The notes below the pieces were generated by a model. The model was not told the origin of the DNA. It saw nothing but the letters and a program-made list of their open reading frames with translations, and did no database searches. The translations under genes and the position numbers were made by a program. From Bifidobacterium subtile (GTDB taxonomy: Bacteria; Actinomycetota; Actinomycetes; Actinomycetales; Bifidobacteriaceae), in assembly GCF_000741775.1 (NCBI RefSeq), contig NZ_JGZR01000016.1, positions 186,193 through 250,192 of the forward strand: a stretch of 64,000 nt of DNA, read 5' to 3'. Below, piece by piece: positions 45,391 through 56,103 of this stretch (within the stretch, counting starts at the first letter, position 1; each line of letters opens with the position of its first letter).

Positions 45391-46473
45391 ATGAGCGATT
45401 CAGCCAACCCATCCAGTACCGGCAGTGCCGCCATTGCCGACGACGCATATCGCAATCACAGCAACGTATCTGATGGCCGAGAAGACATCGGCCAAGACGA
45501 TTACGATGCCGACCAAGACGATTGCGCTGCCTGTTACGCTGCCAACCACAACGATGCTTCGCAGGCCCTTTCGAAAGTCCCGCCGCATAGTGAGCTGCGC
45601 GCACGCATCAGGCAGGCTGTCGAGGCAGTCAAGACGACGAGGCCCTTGGCGCCGTCGTTCACGAATTTCGTCACGATGAACCTCGTGGCCAACGCCCAGC
45701 TGGCCGTTGGCGGCAGCGCGGCGATGAGCCTGATCTACGACGAGGTCGTGGATATGACCGCAATCGCCGGCGCGAGCTATGTCAACGTCGGTACGCTGCA
45801 GCCCTTCTACCGTGAGGAGCTGGCGAAGATCTCGCAGTTCTGGCGCGGGCAGTCGCATCATTGGGTGCTCGATCCGGTCGGCGCAGGGGCTGGCTCCACC
45901 CGCACGGCGATTCTCGAATCCTTCAGAACCGCGCCGCCCACCGTCGTGCGCGCCAATGCCTCGGAGATTCTGGCGCTGTGCAGCATTTGGAAGCTGCATG
46001 ATGACGCCACCGACACGTCTGCTGCCACGCGCCCTGCCGGTGTGGAGTCCGTCGATGACGTGGACGACGCGCAAACCGCAGCTATGACGCTGGCCCGATT
46101 CCTCGCCGCCGCAGCATCTGACGGCAAGGCGGCCGTGGCCGTGTCGGGGGCTGTCGACCTGGTAACCGACGGCACGCATGCCTATCGCCTGCCCGGCGGC
46201 AGCGCCATGATGACGAGAATCACCGGTGCGGGCTGCTCGCTCGGCGGCGTGCTCGCCTGCTATCTGGCCGTCAGCGACCCGCTGACCGCCGCCTTGGCAG
46301 CCAGCCTGCTCTACAATCGGGCCTCCGAACGCGCCGAACGGGCCAGCGACGGCCCCGGCACCTTCCAAAGCGCCTTCCTCGACGCCTTGTACGCCGTCAG
46401 CGCCGACGAAGTGGCGGCGTCGCCGGTTGCCGCCGTGCCCGCTGAACCTATTGAGCCCTCTGCAGACCGCTAA
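45391..46473 (+). CDS. thiM: Hydroxyethylthiazole kinase
   Basis: Phosphorylates 4-methyl-5-(2-hydroxyethyl)thiazole, salvaging the thiazole half of thiamine. Motifs are SFTNFVTMNLVANAQLAVGG (about residues 88-107), VLDPVGAGAGSTRTAI, VVRANASEILAL, VSGAVDLVTDG, and the anion-hole/catalytic TGAGCSLGGVLACYLAV. The family is usually about 270 residues; this one is 360 because of an N-terminal acidic extension of about 75 residues (DDYDADQDDCAACYAANHND) and a linker insert. The extension may indicate a later true start, though the riboswitch and ribosome site fit the first ATG. The gene is under the TPP riboswitch and is followed by thiE-thiC. Confidence 0.94.
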   Translation: MSDSANPSSTGSAAIADDAYRNHSNVSDGREDIGQDDYDADQDDCAACYAANHNDASQALSKVPPHSELRARIRQAVEAVKTTRPLAPSFTNFVTMNLVANAQLAVGGSAAMSLIYDEVVDMTAIAGASYVNVGTLQPFYREELAKISQFWRGQSHHWVLDPVGAGAGSTRTAILESFRTAPPTVVRANASEILALCSIWKLHDDATDTSAATRPAGVESVDDVDDAQTAAMTLARFLAAAASDGKAAVAVSGAVDLVTDGTHAYRLPGGSAMMTRITGAGCSLGGVLACYLAVSDPLTAALAASLLYNRASERAERASDGPGTFQSAFLDALYAVSADEVAASPVAAVPAEPIEPSADR

Positions 46474-46483
46474 ACCCTCGTGA

Positions 46484-49345
<2,862 letters not shown>

Positions 49346-49410
49346 GGAATAATGCGGACTGCTGGCCTGCTGCCAATCGCCGCAGTCCCCTTCCCCGCGA
49401 GAGTGCTACT

Positions 49411-49528
49411 GGTCGGATTCGTGCGTTTCCCGCTCTCAACCGCACGAATCTGCCCACTACCGAAGTCCCATTCGCCGCTATTGGTCGGATTGCTGCGTCT
49501 CTTCCGCTGGAACGCAGCAATCCGACCA
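49411..49528. repeat. Two related hairpins beginning GGTCGGATT
   Basis: Hairpin 1: GATTCGTGCG (49416-49425) pairs with CGCACGAATC (49441-49450), with an imperfect outer extension. Hairpin 2: a perfect 17-bp stem (49482-49498 with 49512-49528) around 13 bases. Both left arms open with TGGTCGGATT and contain TGCG, so they look like two diverged copies of one element placed in tandem. Confidence 0.8.
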
Positions 49529-49581
49529 GCATCGGTCACAGAGTCCCCGGGCCTTTCCCGTATGCGGCGGCAGCGCCGCTC

Positions 49582-49633
49582 GAAGTCCGTAGAGTCCGTA
49601 AAGTCCGCAGAGCCGCAGAGCCGCAGAGCCCGC
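49582..49633. repeat. Six short degenerate tandem repeats (8-9 bp)
   Basis: Units GAAGTCCGT, AGAGTCCGT, AAAGTCCGC, AGAGCCGC, AGAGCCGC and AGAGCCCGC follow one another without gaps, just upstream of the TATAAT of the HAD gene. Copy number could vary between strains. Confidence 0.7.
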
Positions 49634-49676
49634 AGCGCTTTATAATAGACGCGCATTGACACATGAGGTACGCGAT

Positions 49677-50450
49677 ATGAATATCGACGCTATTGTCTTC
49701 TTCGATTTGGATGGCACCCTGTGCCCCGACAATGATCTGCAGGTGCCGCCGGAAGTCGTAGCGGCATTCTCCGGTTTTCGCGAGCGCCGGATATTGCCGA
49801 TTATCGCCAGCGGCCGCAGTCTGTATGAGGTCAGACCGCTGCTCAAGAAGCTCAACGTTGATTCATACATCCTTGCGAACGGGTGCTACGTGGTTTTCCA
49901 AGGGACAGTGATCCAGGATTATCGGCTGCCTGCCGCAATCATTGAAGAGGTCGTGCGCACTGCTCGACGGCATAATCAGGATGTCGGCTTCTTCAATCAG
50001 GCCGGCTACGCGGTCACTGGCATCAACAGCCTTACGAAACAGCATATCGGCTCCATGAAATTGGCTGATACGCAGATAAACCCTGACTTTTATCAGACGC
50101 ACGGAGTCAACTTTCTCAATATCTATCTGCCTGCGCCGCAGGAAAGAATCTACCAAGATGCGTTCAACGACCGACTGGCTTTCGTTCGCTATGCGCCGCT
50201 CGCCGTCGACGTCCTGCCATTCGCGGTCTCCAAGTCCCAAGCCATTGACAAGCTGCTTGCGGCGGGCAAGGTATTAGGCATTCCGACCTACGCATTCGGA
50301 GACCAGAATAATGATCTCTCGATGTTCGCCAACGTGGATTATGGCATAGCCATGAACCATGCCACGGCGGAGCTGCAGGGAGTCGCCTCATACGTCGCCG
50401 CAACGGACAGCGGCGTGCTTGAAGGCTTGCAGCATTACCAGTTGTGCTAG
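49677..50450 (+). CDS. HAD-superfamily phosphatase, Cof type
   Basis: A 257-residue haloacid-dehalogenase phosphatase with the nucleophile motif FFDLDGTLCPDN (residues 8-19), motif II in IIASGRSLYEV, and motif IV AFGDQNNDLSMFANV followed by GIAMNHATAEL. The C2B-type cap domain places it among the Cof/YbiV-like sugar- and cofactor-phosphate phosphatases. The substrate is unknown; lying between thiE-thiC and a thiamine-binding-family gene, it could dephosphorylate a thiamine intermediate, which is inference only. The ATG at 49677 has GAGG 8 bases upstream; a TTG seven codons earlier is less likely. Confidence 0.85.
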   Translation: MNIDAIVFFDLDGTLCPDNDLQVPPEVVAAFSGFRERRILPIIASGRSLYEVRPLLKKLNVDSYILANGCYVVFQGTVIQDYRLPAAIIEEVVRTARRHNQDVGFFNQAGYAVTGINSLTKQHIGSMKLADTQINPDFYQTHGVNFLNIYLPAPQERIYQDAFNDRLAFVRYAPLAVDVLPFAVSKSQAIDKLLAAGKVLGIPTYAFGDQNNDLSMFANVDYGIAMNHATAELQGVASYVAATDSGVLEGLQHYQLC

Positions 50451-50546
50451 AAAATAGAATCCAGCGGCAGCGCAGCGCTACCATTTTATATGTACCTTTA
50501 TATGTACCACGTATTACAGGAACACCTAATTACAGGAAAGAGCATC

Positions 50547-50912
50547 ATGATTGATCGCAACAGTGACCGCCAGGAAGTCCCCGTGGACCCCGAAACCGGC
50601 AAGCCGTACATCAACACGCTTGCGGCCGTCGCCATCGCGCCGAGCGGCACCGGCGCGGAGCTGAGCGAGTACGTCGCCCAGGCCGTCGGCGTCATCCGCG
50701 AATCAGGGCTGCCGAACGAGACCAACGCGATGTTCACCAACATCGAAGGCGACCTCGACGAAGTGCTGCAAGTCGTGCGCGACGCCACCTACAAGCTCGC
50801 CTCGCAAGGCTACCGCACCGGCGTCACCCTCAAGCTCGACACCCGCCCCGGCTTCACCAGCCAACTGCACGCAAAAGCCGAGCTTGTCGACAAGATCCTC
50901 AAACAGGACTGA
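50547..50912 (+). CDS. MTH1187/YkoF-like thiamine-binding family protein
   Basis: A 121-residue protein. Its core (NTLAAVAIAPSGTGAELSEY, GLPNETNAMFTNIEGDLDEV, GYRTGVTLKLDTRPG) matches the small ferredoxin-like MTH1187 (DUF77) fold, whose relatives such as YkoF bind thiamine or HMP. That activity fits the neighbouring thiamine genes. The ATG at 50547 is supported by AGGAAAG 6-9 bases ahead. No transport partner is encoded beside it. It is followed by the first copy of the long repeat element. Confidence 0.8.
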   Translation: MIDRNSDRQEVPVDPETGKPYINTLAAVAIAPSGTGAELSEYVAQAVGVIRESGLPNETNAMFTNIEGDLDEVLQVVRDATYKLASQGYRTGVTLKLDTRPGFTSQLHAKAELVDKILKQD

Positions 50913-51215
50913 GTGCCAGTCAACCGGAATGGCACAAATCGCCCGCTAATCGCTTAGCGTCCGTTTTGTAGCGCTCATTATGACCGGGCGCTACAAAACG
51001 GACGCTAAGCGGTGCTTATAGGCAGTTTTGTAGCGTCAGCCGCTCGTTAGCGCTACAATCCGGACGCTAACAAAGAGTCTGGCGTTACTTCCTCTATTCG
51101 TCCCGATGTAGCCGATATGGCCGCGGCATCGCCGTGCACGGCATCTTCCGCCTTCCGAAAACAATTCCCAACATCTCGCAACCAGCAACGCACAGGTAGA
51201 TATATCGTTTAACGT
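50913..51215. other. 303-bp spacer before the sugar cassette
   Basis: Mostly occupied by repeat copy A (50951-51068). From 51069 to the lacI start no gene is seen. TATATCGTTTAACGTATG directly precedes lacI and contains the palindrome CGTTTAACG; there is no ribosome site, so lacI may be leaderless. Confidence 0.5.
50951..51068. repeat. Repeat element copy A (24-bp palindrome plus 80-bp repeat)
   Basis: A perfect 24-bp inverted repeat, 50951-50974 with 50988-51011, is built on CGCTACAAAACGGACGCT. The part 50989-51068 matches 57701-57780 in 75 of 80 bases and in the same orientation. It contains a second stem TTGTAGCG/CGCTACAA. It lies after the thiamine-binding-family gene and 148 bases upstream of lacI. 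Confidence 0.9.
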
Positions 51216-52268
51216 ATGACCACGATGAAAGAGATCGCCCAGCGAACCGGAGTGTCGGTTTCGACCGTTTCCCTAGTGCTCAATAACCGCGATGCCGGAC
51301 GGGTGAAACCCGGAACCGCATCTCACGTGCGCCAGACCGCTCAGGCCCTCGGCTACCAGCCCAATCCTCTGGCTCGCTCGCTGCGTACCAGCAAAACGCG
51401 CATCCTGGGATTCATCAGCGAAGAGATTGCCACCACCCCGTATGCAGGAGGCATGATTCTCGGGGCGCAGGACGCGGCCAGCAGGCTGGGATACGTCATG
51501 CTGACCGTCAACACGGACGGCATCGCCAATGCAAATGACGAAATCGCAGCGCTGCAGAGATACGGCGTGGATGGATTCGTGTATGCAAAGATGTTCAACT
51601 GCCTTACATCCGTGCCGTCAAGCCTTGCATCCCTGCCCTTCGTCCTCGCGGATGCGCAGGACGAGGAGCATCGCTCCCCGAGCATCACGCCCGACGAATT
51701 CCAGATCGGCTACGATGCGACACGCCGCCTCATTGCCGCAGACTGCGCACACATCGCCTACATCGGAAGCTCGGATCCCATGCTCGCGCAAGGCTTGCGC
51801 CTCGCCGGACATCGTCAGGCACTGAAGGACGCCGGACTCGACTTCGGCTCACACATGCAAATCAGCGTATCCGGGAACGAGGCGGCCTTGTCCGCAATCG
51901 ACCGGATGATCGAGTCGGAGCATCCGGACGGCTTCTTCTGCTTCAACGACGCCCGCGCCATGCAGGTCTACTTGTGCGCCGCCCGTCACGGCCTGCACAT
52001 CGGCGAGGACATATCCGTAATCGGCGTGGACAACCACCGAGTATTCGCCGAGACCTTGTCTCCTCGACTGACCAGCGTGGAACTGCCGCATTACGAGATG
52101 GGATTCTGGGCCGTGTCAAAGCTGGTTTCCCTCATCGAAGAGCAGAATCCTTCCGAGGCAACGCTCCCGCCGACAGACAGGGATACCGCTCCCATGCCCC
52201 TCCTTGACTCCGCTCCGGCGCAAATCCACTGCAGGCTCATCGAAAAGGAGTCGGTGCGACGGCGGTAG
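51216..52268 (+). CDS. LacI-family transcriptional regulator
   Basis: A 350-residue repressor for the fructoside cassette. The N-terminal helix-turn-helix MKEIAQRTGVSVSTVSLVLN (residues 4-23) and hinge helix region (NPLARSLRTSKTRILGF) are typical. The periplasmic-binding-like sensor domain follows, with FVLADAQDEEHRSPSI, CAHIAYIGSSDPM and VIGVDNHRVFAETLSPRLTS. It would bind the palindromic operator around 52470-52498 and release it when a sugar is bound. The ATG at 51216 is used; an ATG three codons later is possible. No ribosome site is seen. It is oriented with the transporter and GH32 genes, 400 bases upstream. Confidence 0.92.
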   Translation: MTTMKEIAQRTGVSVSTVSLVLNNRDAGRVKPGTASHVRQTAQALGYQPNPLARSLRTSKTRILGFISEEIATTPYAGGMILGAQDAASRLGYVMLTVNTDGIANANDEIAALQRYGVDGFVYAKMFNCLTSVPSSLASLPFVLADAQDEEHRSPSITPDEFQIGYDATRRLIAADCAHIAYIGSSDPMLAQGLRLAGHRQALKDAGLDFGSHMQISVSGNEAALSAIDRMIESEHPDGFFCFNDARAMQVYLCAARHGLHIGEDISVIGVDNHRVFAETLSPRLTSVELPHYEMGFWAVSKLVSLIEEQNPSEATLPPTDRDTAPMPLLDSAPAQIHCRLIEKESVRRR

Positions 52269-52668
52269 CTTGCACACGAATTGCAGCACCGCAGCAACGC
52301 AGAGCACCGCGACGCAAGGACACGAGATACACAACGGGACTTAGCGCCAGCCAGCAAGTATCACGACGGTCACCATATGCACCCCATGCATATGCCCGAA
52401 TCCGAAAGCTCCGAAAAACCCGAGAGCGCGCTTCGAAATCCGCAGAGAATCATCACCGCGACACGTTACATCAATCGATTGACGTAAATCGATTGATGAT
52501 ATACACTGAGTGCTGTCTGGTCTTCATCTCGGCATGGCAGCTCAGCTGAACGACCAGTCGGCGATGGCTTTGCCGCACGCAGCGCAGCGGTGGCCATTCA
52601 CGAAAAACGATGGCGTTCGGAGGCCGGCACAGTGGCCGACACCCGCGTCTGATCAGGAAAGGACTGTC
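52269..52668. other. 400-bp promoter region of the sugar transport operon
   Basis: The first 200 bases hold nothing recognisable. The LacI-type operator and promoter lie at 52470-52507, leaving a 5' leader of about 155 bases before the binding-protein gene. The leader has a weak open frame in phase with that gene but no ribosome site. AAAGGA lies 5 bases before the true ATG. Confidence 0.6.
52470..52507 (+). promoter_or_regulatory. Paired LacI-type operators over a sigma-70-type promoter
   Basis: CATCAATCGATT (52470-52481) and AATCGATTGATG (52487-52498) form a perfect 12-bp inverted repeat. Each arm itself holds an AATCGATT palindrome with the central CG typical of LacI operators. TTGACG (52479-52484), a 17-base spacer and TACACT (52502-52507) form a promoter whose -35 and spacer are covered by the operator, the layout of a repressor site. 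Confidence 0.85.
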
Positions 52669-53994
52669 ATGGTTCGACACACGCAACGCGAGATTATGAG
52701 AATCTGCGCGGCATTTCTTGCGGCAGCCAGCCTACTGAGCTTCTCAGGATGCGGCGAAGCCCAGCGCGAGGCAGCAAAGGCAAGCGCCAAGGAAATAACG
52801 CTCTGGACCCATTCGGCCGGTTCCCAGGCCGAACTCGACGCGGATCATCAGATGATCAACGCCTACAACAAATCGCCAAACCGGAAGGCAACCGTCAGAT
52901 TACAGTCCTTCCCGCAAAGCTCGTACAATGACTCGATCATATCGGCGTCATCCGCCGGCAACCTGCCCTGCCTCGTCGACGTGGACCAACCCAACACCCC
53001 TTACTGGGCATGGGCGAACATCCTCGACCCGATCACCGACAAGGCATTGCTCAAACGCGCCAATCAGCTCATGAAATCAGCCAAAGGCACGTGGAACGAC
53101 AAGATCTACACCGTCGGGTACTTCGACGCCACCACTGCCCTGTTCGCACGCAGGTCCGTGCTCGAGAAGAACGGCATCCGCATAGCCACCGTCGATCATC
53201 CATGGAGCAAGACGGAAATGGACGATGCCCTGGCCAAGCTGAAAAGCAGCGGGGAATGGTCCTACCCCTTCGAAATCGGCACCGCCGACAATAAAAGCGA
53301 ATGGTATGCCTACGCCTACGGGCCGATCCTGCAGTCCTTCGGAGGCGATCTGATCAACCGCGAGGATTATCAGACCGCGGACGGCAAGCTCAATGGGACT
53401 GCGGCAAAGGACTTCGCCCACTGGATGCAGGATCTCGTCACCAAGGGCTACATCAACTCCAAAGGAGGTTCCGACACGGCCCTCGACTTCGTGAACAACA
53501 AGTCCGGACTGCTGTACGGGGGCATCTGGTCCATGTCGACTTTCCAGAAATACGCCAAGGACTACGATGACATCGTCGCCATGCCCATGACTGATTTCGG
53601 CCATGGCTCAGTGGCCGGGGGCGGCTCGTGGACCGTGGGCATCACGCCGACGTGCGCGAACAAGGAGGCAGCACAGGACTACCTGCGCTTCTCCTTGCAG
53701 GACAAGTTCATCGCGATCATGTCGAAGGCCGGCATGAACATCCCGGTCACGCCGGGCGCCCAGCAGCTCGTGCCGCAATTCGCCAAAGGCGGAGACATGC
53801 AGGTGTTCACGCAGATCTCGCAACGATACGCCAAGATGCGCCCGGAAACCCCTGCCTACAACTTCATATCCACAGAATTCCGCAAGACCATCGGCGACAT
53901 CATGAACGGAGCCGACGTCGACACCTGGCTTGACAAGGCAGTCAACCATATCGACGGCAATATCCAAGGCGCCGATGGATACACCAAGAACTGA
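52669..53994 (+). CDS. Lipoprotein sugar-binding component of an ABC importer
   Basis: Captures a sugar outside the cell for a CUT1-type ABC importer. The signal peptide is basic then hydrophobic (MRICAAFLAAASLLSFSGC), with the lipobox FSGC; the lipidated Cys is about residue 28. The mature part is a typical family 1 extracellular solute-binding protein: EITLWTHSAGSQAELDADHQ, GIWSMSTFQKYAKDYDDI, GGGSWTVGITPTCANKEAA. The total is 441 residues. AAAGGA lies 5 bases before the ATG at 52669. It is the first gene after the operator, followed 12 bases later by a permease. Fructosides are the likely ligands because a GH32 gene closes the operon. Confidence 0.94.
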   Translation: MVRHTQREIMRICAAFLAAASLLSFSGCGEAQREAAKASAKEITLWTHSAGSQAELDADHQMINAYNKSPNRKATVRLQSFPQSSYNDSIISASSAGNLPCLVDVDQPNTPYWAWANILDPITDKALLKRANQLMKSAKGTWNDKIYTVGYFDATTALFARRSVLEKNGIRIATVDHPWSKTEMDDALAKLKSSGEWSYPFEIGTADNKSEWYAYAYGPILQSFGGDLINREDYQTADGKLNGTAAKDFAHWMQDLVTKGYINSKGGSDTALDFVNNKSGLLYGGIWSMSTFQKYAKDYDDIVAMPMTDFGHGSVAGGGSWTVGITPTCANKEAAQDYLRFSLQDKFIAIMSKAGMNIPVTPGAQQLVPQFAKGGDMQVFTQISQRYAKMRPETPAYNFISTEFRKTIGDIMNGADVDTWLDKAVNHIDGNIQGADGYTKN

Positions 53995-54006
53995 GAGGAA
54001 CCCATC

Positions 54007-54957
54007 ATGACCACTGCAAGCAGACTTGGTTCGCCGGCGACGAAGCCAGCCGCGAAAACAGCCGCGATCGAACGCAAGACTGACGACGAACGCCGCCACG
54101 AGAATTCCGTGGGCTGGGGAATGCTCCTCCCCGCCTGCCTCCTCCTGCTCCTGTTCATCGGCATACCCGTGCTGATCGCCTTCGGACTGGCGTTCACCAA
54201 CGCCCGCACCATCAGCCCGAATCCTACGCGGCTGATCGGGTTCAGCAACTTCACCCGACTGTTCTCCGATCCGACATTCTGGTTCGCGCTTCGCAACGTC
54301 GCAGTATTCGCTCTCGTCGTCGTGCCGGTGCAAGCCGGACTCGGCCTGTTCCTCGCCGTTCTCATCAACAAGCAGGTGCGCAGCTCCGTGTTCTTCCGCA
54401 CGATCTACTTCCTGCCCGTCATCACCTCGATGGTCGTCGTCTCCCTGCTGTGGATGTTCATCTACCAGAATGACGGCATGCTCAACCAGGTGCTCGGCAA
54501 AATCACCTTCGGGCATTGGCAGGCCGTGGACTGGCTCAACAATCCTCGTACCGCGATGGCGGCGATCATCGTCATGTCGATATGGCAGGCCGTGGGACAG
54601 CATATGCTCATCTGGCTCTCCGGCCTGCAGACCATCCCTGGCGAACTGTACGAGGCGGCGGAGCTTGACGGCTGCAGCACGTGGCAGCAGTTCAAGAACG
54701 TGACCTGGCCGTGCCTGCGATCGACGCGCAACATGATTCTCATCACTATCACCATCGCCGCGCTCAGCCTGTTCACCCAGATCAACGTAATGACCCAGGG
54801 CGGACCGCGCGACACCACCACTACTGTGGTGTTCGAAGCCGTGCGCTCCGGCTTCCAGCAGCAGGAGATGGGCTATGCTTCGGCGATCACCCTCGTCTTC
54901 TTCCTCATCATCATGCTGATCACCGGCATCCAGCGCCGCCTGATCAGGGACCGCTGA
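54007..54957 (+). CDS. ABC sugar importer permease 1 (MalF/UgpA-like)
   Basis: A 316-residue inner-membrane permease with six transmembrane helices: about residues 38-60 (LLPACLLLLLFIGIPVLIAF), 97-120, 135-158, 190-205, 250-270 and 290-310. The cytoplasmic EAA loop that contacts the ATPase is YEAAELDGCSTWQQFKNVTW. The extended N-terminus (about 35 residues) is hydrophilic. The start follows the binding-protein stop by 12 bases with GAGAGGA upstream. The spacer to the second permease is 38 bases. No ATPase gene is in the cluster, so a shared MsiK-like ATPase is expected elsewhere. Confidence 0.95.
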   Translation: MTTASRLGSPATKPAAKTAAIERKTDDERRHENSVGWGMLLPACLLLLLFIGIPVLIAFGLAFTNARTISPNPTRLIGFSNFTRLFSDPTFWFALRNVAVFALVVVPVQAGLGLFLAVLINKQVRSSVFFRTIYFLPVITSMVVVSLLWMFIYQNDGMLNQVLGKITFGHWQAVDWLNNPRTAMAAIIVMSIWQAVGQHMLIWLSGLQTIPGELYEAAELDGCSTWQQFKNVTWPCLRSTRNMILITITIAALSLFTQINVMTQGGPRDTTTTVVFEAVRSGFQQQEMGYASAITLVFFLIIMLITGIQRRLIRDR

Positions 54958-54995
54958 CAGCAGCGGATCACAACGGCATAAAAAGGAACGTCATC

Positions 54996-55952
54996 ATGGC
55001 AAATTCAACGATTGACCCCACTGTTTCCCATTCCCCGGCTGCGAAAGAAGCCGCGGGCAGACTCGCCAAGGCAACGGCATCCGCACACCACCGGCTTTCC
55101 ATCGGCGGCTGGATCGTGCGCATCCTGTTCGCCTGCGTCTTCGCCTTTCCGCTGCTGTTCATGGTCGTGAGCTCGTTCAAGCCCGACGATGAGATCATGG
55201 CCGATCTCAGCAGCTGGAAGGCCTTCCTGCCGGTCGGCAGCATCTCGCTGGAGAACTACGCCCAGGTCTTCACCCGAGTGCCTGCGGCCCGCTTCCTCAT
55301 GAACTCGGTGATCATCACGCTGGTCACGGTCGTGCTCGGCGTGCTGGTCAACTCCATGGCCGCTTTCGCTATCCAACGCCTGAACGTCAAGGGCAAGAAG
55401 GTCATCTTCACCTTCATTCTCGCCACGCTCATGGTGCCGTTCGAAACCTACGCCATTCCCCTGCTCTGGTGGGTGAACCAGCTGCCGCGCCCGATGGTGG
55501 ACCAATTCGGCCTGTATTTCACACGCGGCTGGATCGACACCATGCCTGTGCAGATCGTGCCCTTCATCGCCAATGCATTCTCGATCTACCTCTATATCCA
55601 GTATTTCGAGACCATCCCGAAGGATCTTGACGAAGCGGCGCGCGTGGATGGCGCAGGCTGGTTCCATATCTATTCGCGCATCGTGATGCCGCTGTCCGGG
55701 CCCGCCACCGCGACGGTCGTGATCCTGAGCTTCCTGCCGATGTGGAACCAGTACGTGTGGCCGCTGATGGTCGTGCAGTCCGAGAGCCTGCGGCCGGTGA
55801 TGATCGGCGTGCAGTACTTCCAGCAGATGACCACCTCCTGGGGGCAGATCATGGCGTATTCGTCGCTGATCACCGTGCCGATCATCATCGTGTTCGTAAT
55901 CTTCCAGCGGCAGTTCGTCAGCTCCATCGCCTCTTCAGGAGTCAAAGGCTGA
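54996..55952 (+). CDS. ABC sugar importer permease 2 (MalG-like)
   Basis: A 318-residue partner permease with six transmembrane helices, the first at about residues 43-63 (ILFACVFAFPLLFMVVSSF). The signature FKPDDEIMADLSSW follows, and the EAA loop is DEAARVDGAGWFHIYSRIVM (about residues 210-229). AAGGA lies 8 bases before the ATG. It stands 38 bases after permease 1 and 151 bases before the GH32 gene, so the four genes form one operon. The ATPase is missing from the window. Confidence 0.95.
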   Translation: MANSTIDPTVSHSPAAKEAAGRLAKATASAHHRLSIGGWIVRILFACVFAFPLLFMVVSSFKPDDEIMADLSSWKAFLPVGSISLENYAQVFTRVPAARFLMNSVIITLVTVVLGVLVNSMAAFAIQRLNVKGKKVIFTFILATLMVPFETYAIPLLWWVNQLPRPMVDQFGLYFTRGWIDTMPVQIVPFIANAFSIYLYIQYFETIPKDLDEAARVDGAGWFHIYSRIVMPLSGPATATVVILSFLPMWNQYVWPLMVVQSESLRPVMIGVQYFQQMTTSWGQIMAYSSLITVPIIIVFVIFQRQFVSSIASSGVKG

Positions 55953-56103
55953 CCAGCCGCTGACCGAGGTGTCGGCTGCATCCGCAACTGAAACTGCAAC
56001 GCGGACAGATACAGCTGACACAGCCGACACCTCGAGCACTGCCTGTATCTTCAACCGTAGCCTCTCCACTCACGCATAGCCCTTCAACCGAAAGGATCCG
56101 ACC

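Larger units (their letters stand above)
49346..49676. other. 331-bp spacer between thiE-thiC and the HAD gene
   Basis: No gene. It holds two successive related hairpins (49411-49455 and 49482-49528), a run of short AGAGTCCGC-like repeats (49582-49633) and TATAAT at 49641-49646, a possible -10 for the HAD gene with no good -35. Confidence 0.6.

Noticed and set aside
51190-51216. CGTTTAACG palindrome as a LacI auto-operator
   Set aside because: Differs from the AATCGATT core of the main operator, and one short palindrome is not enough evidence.
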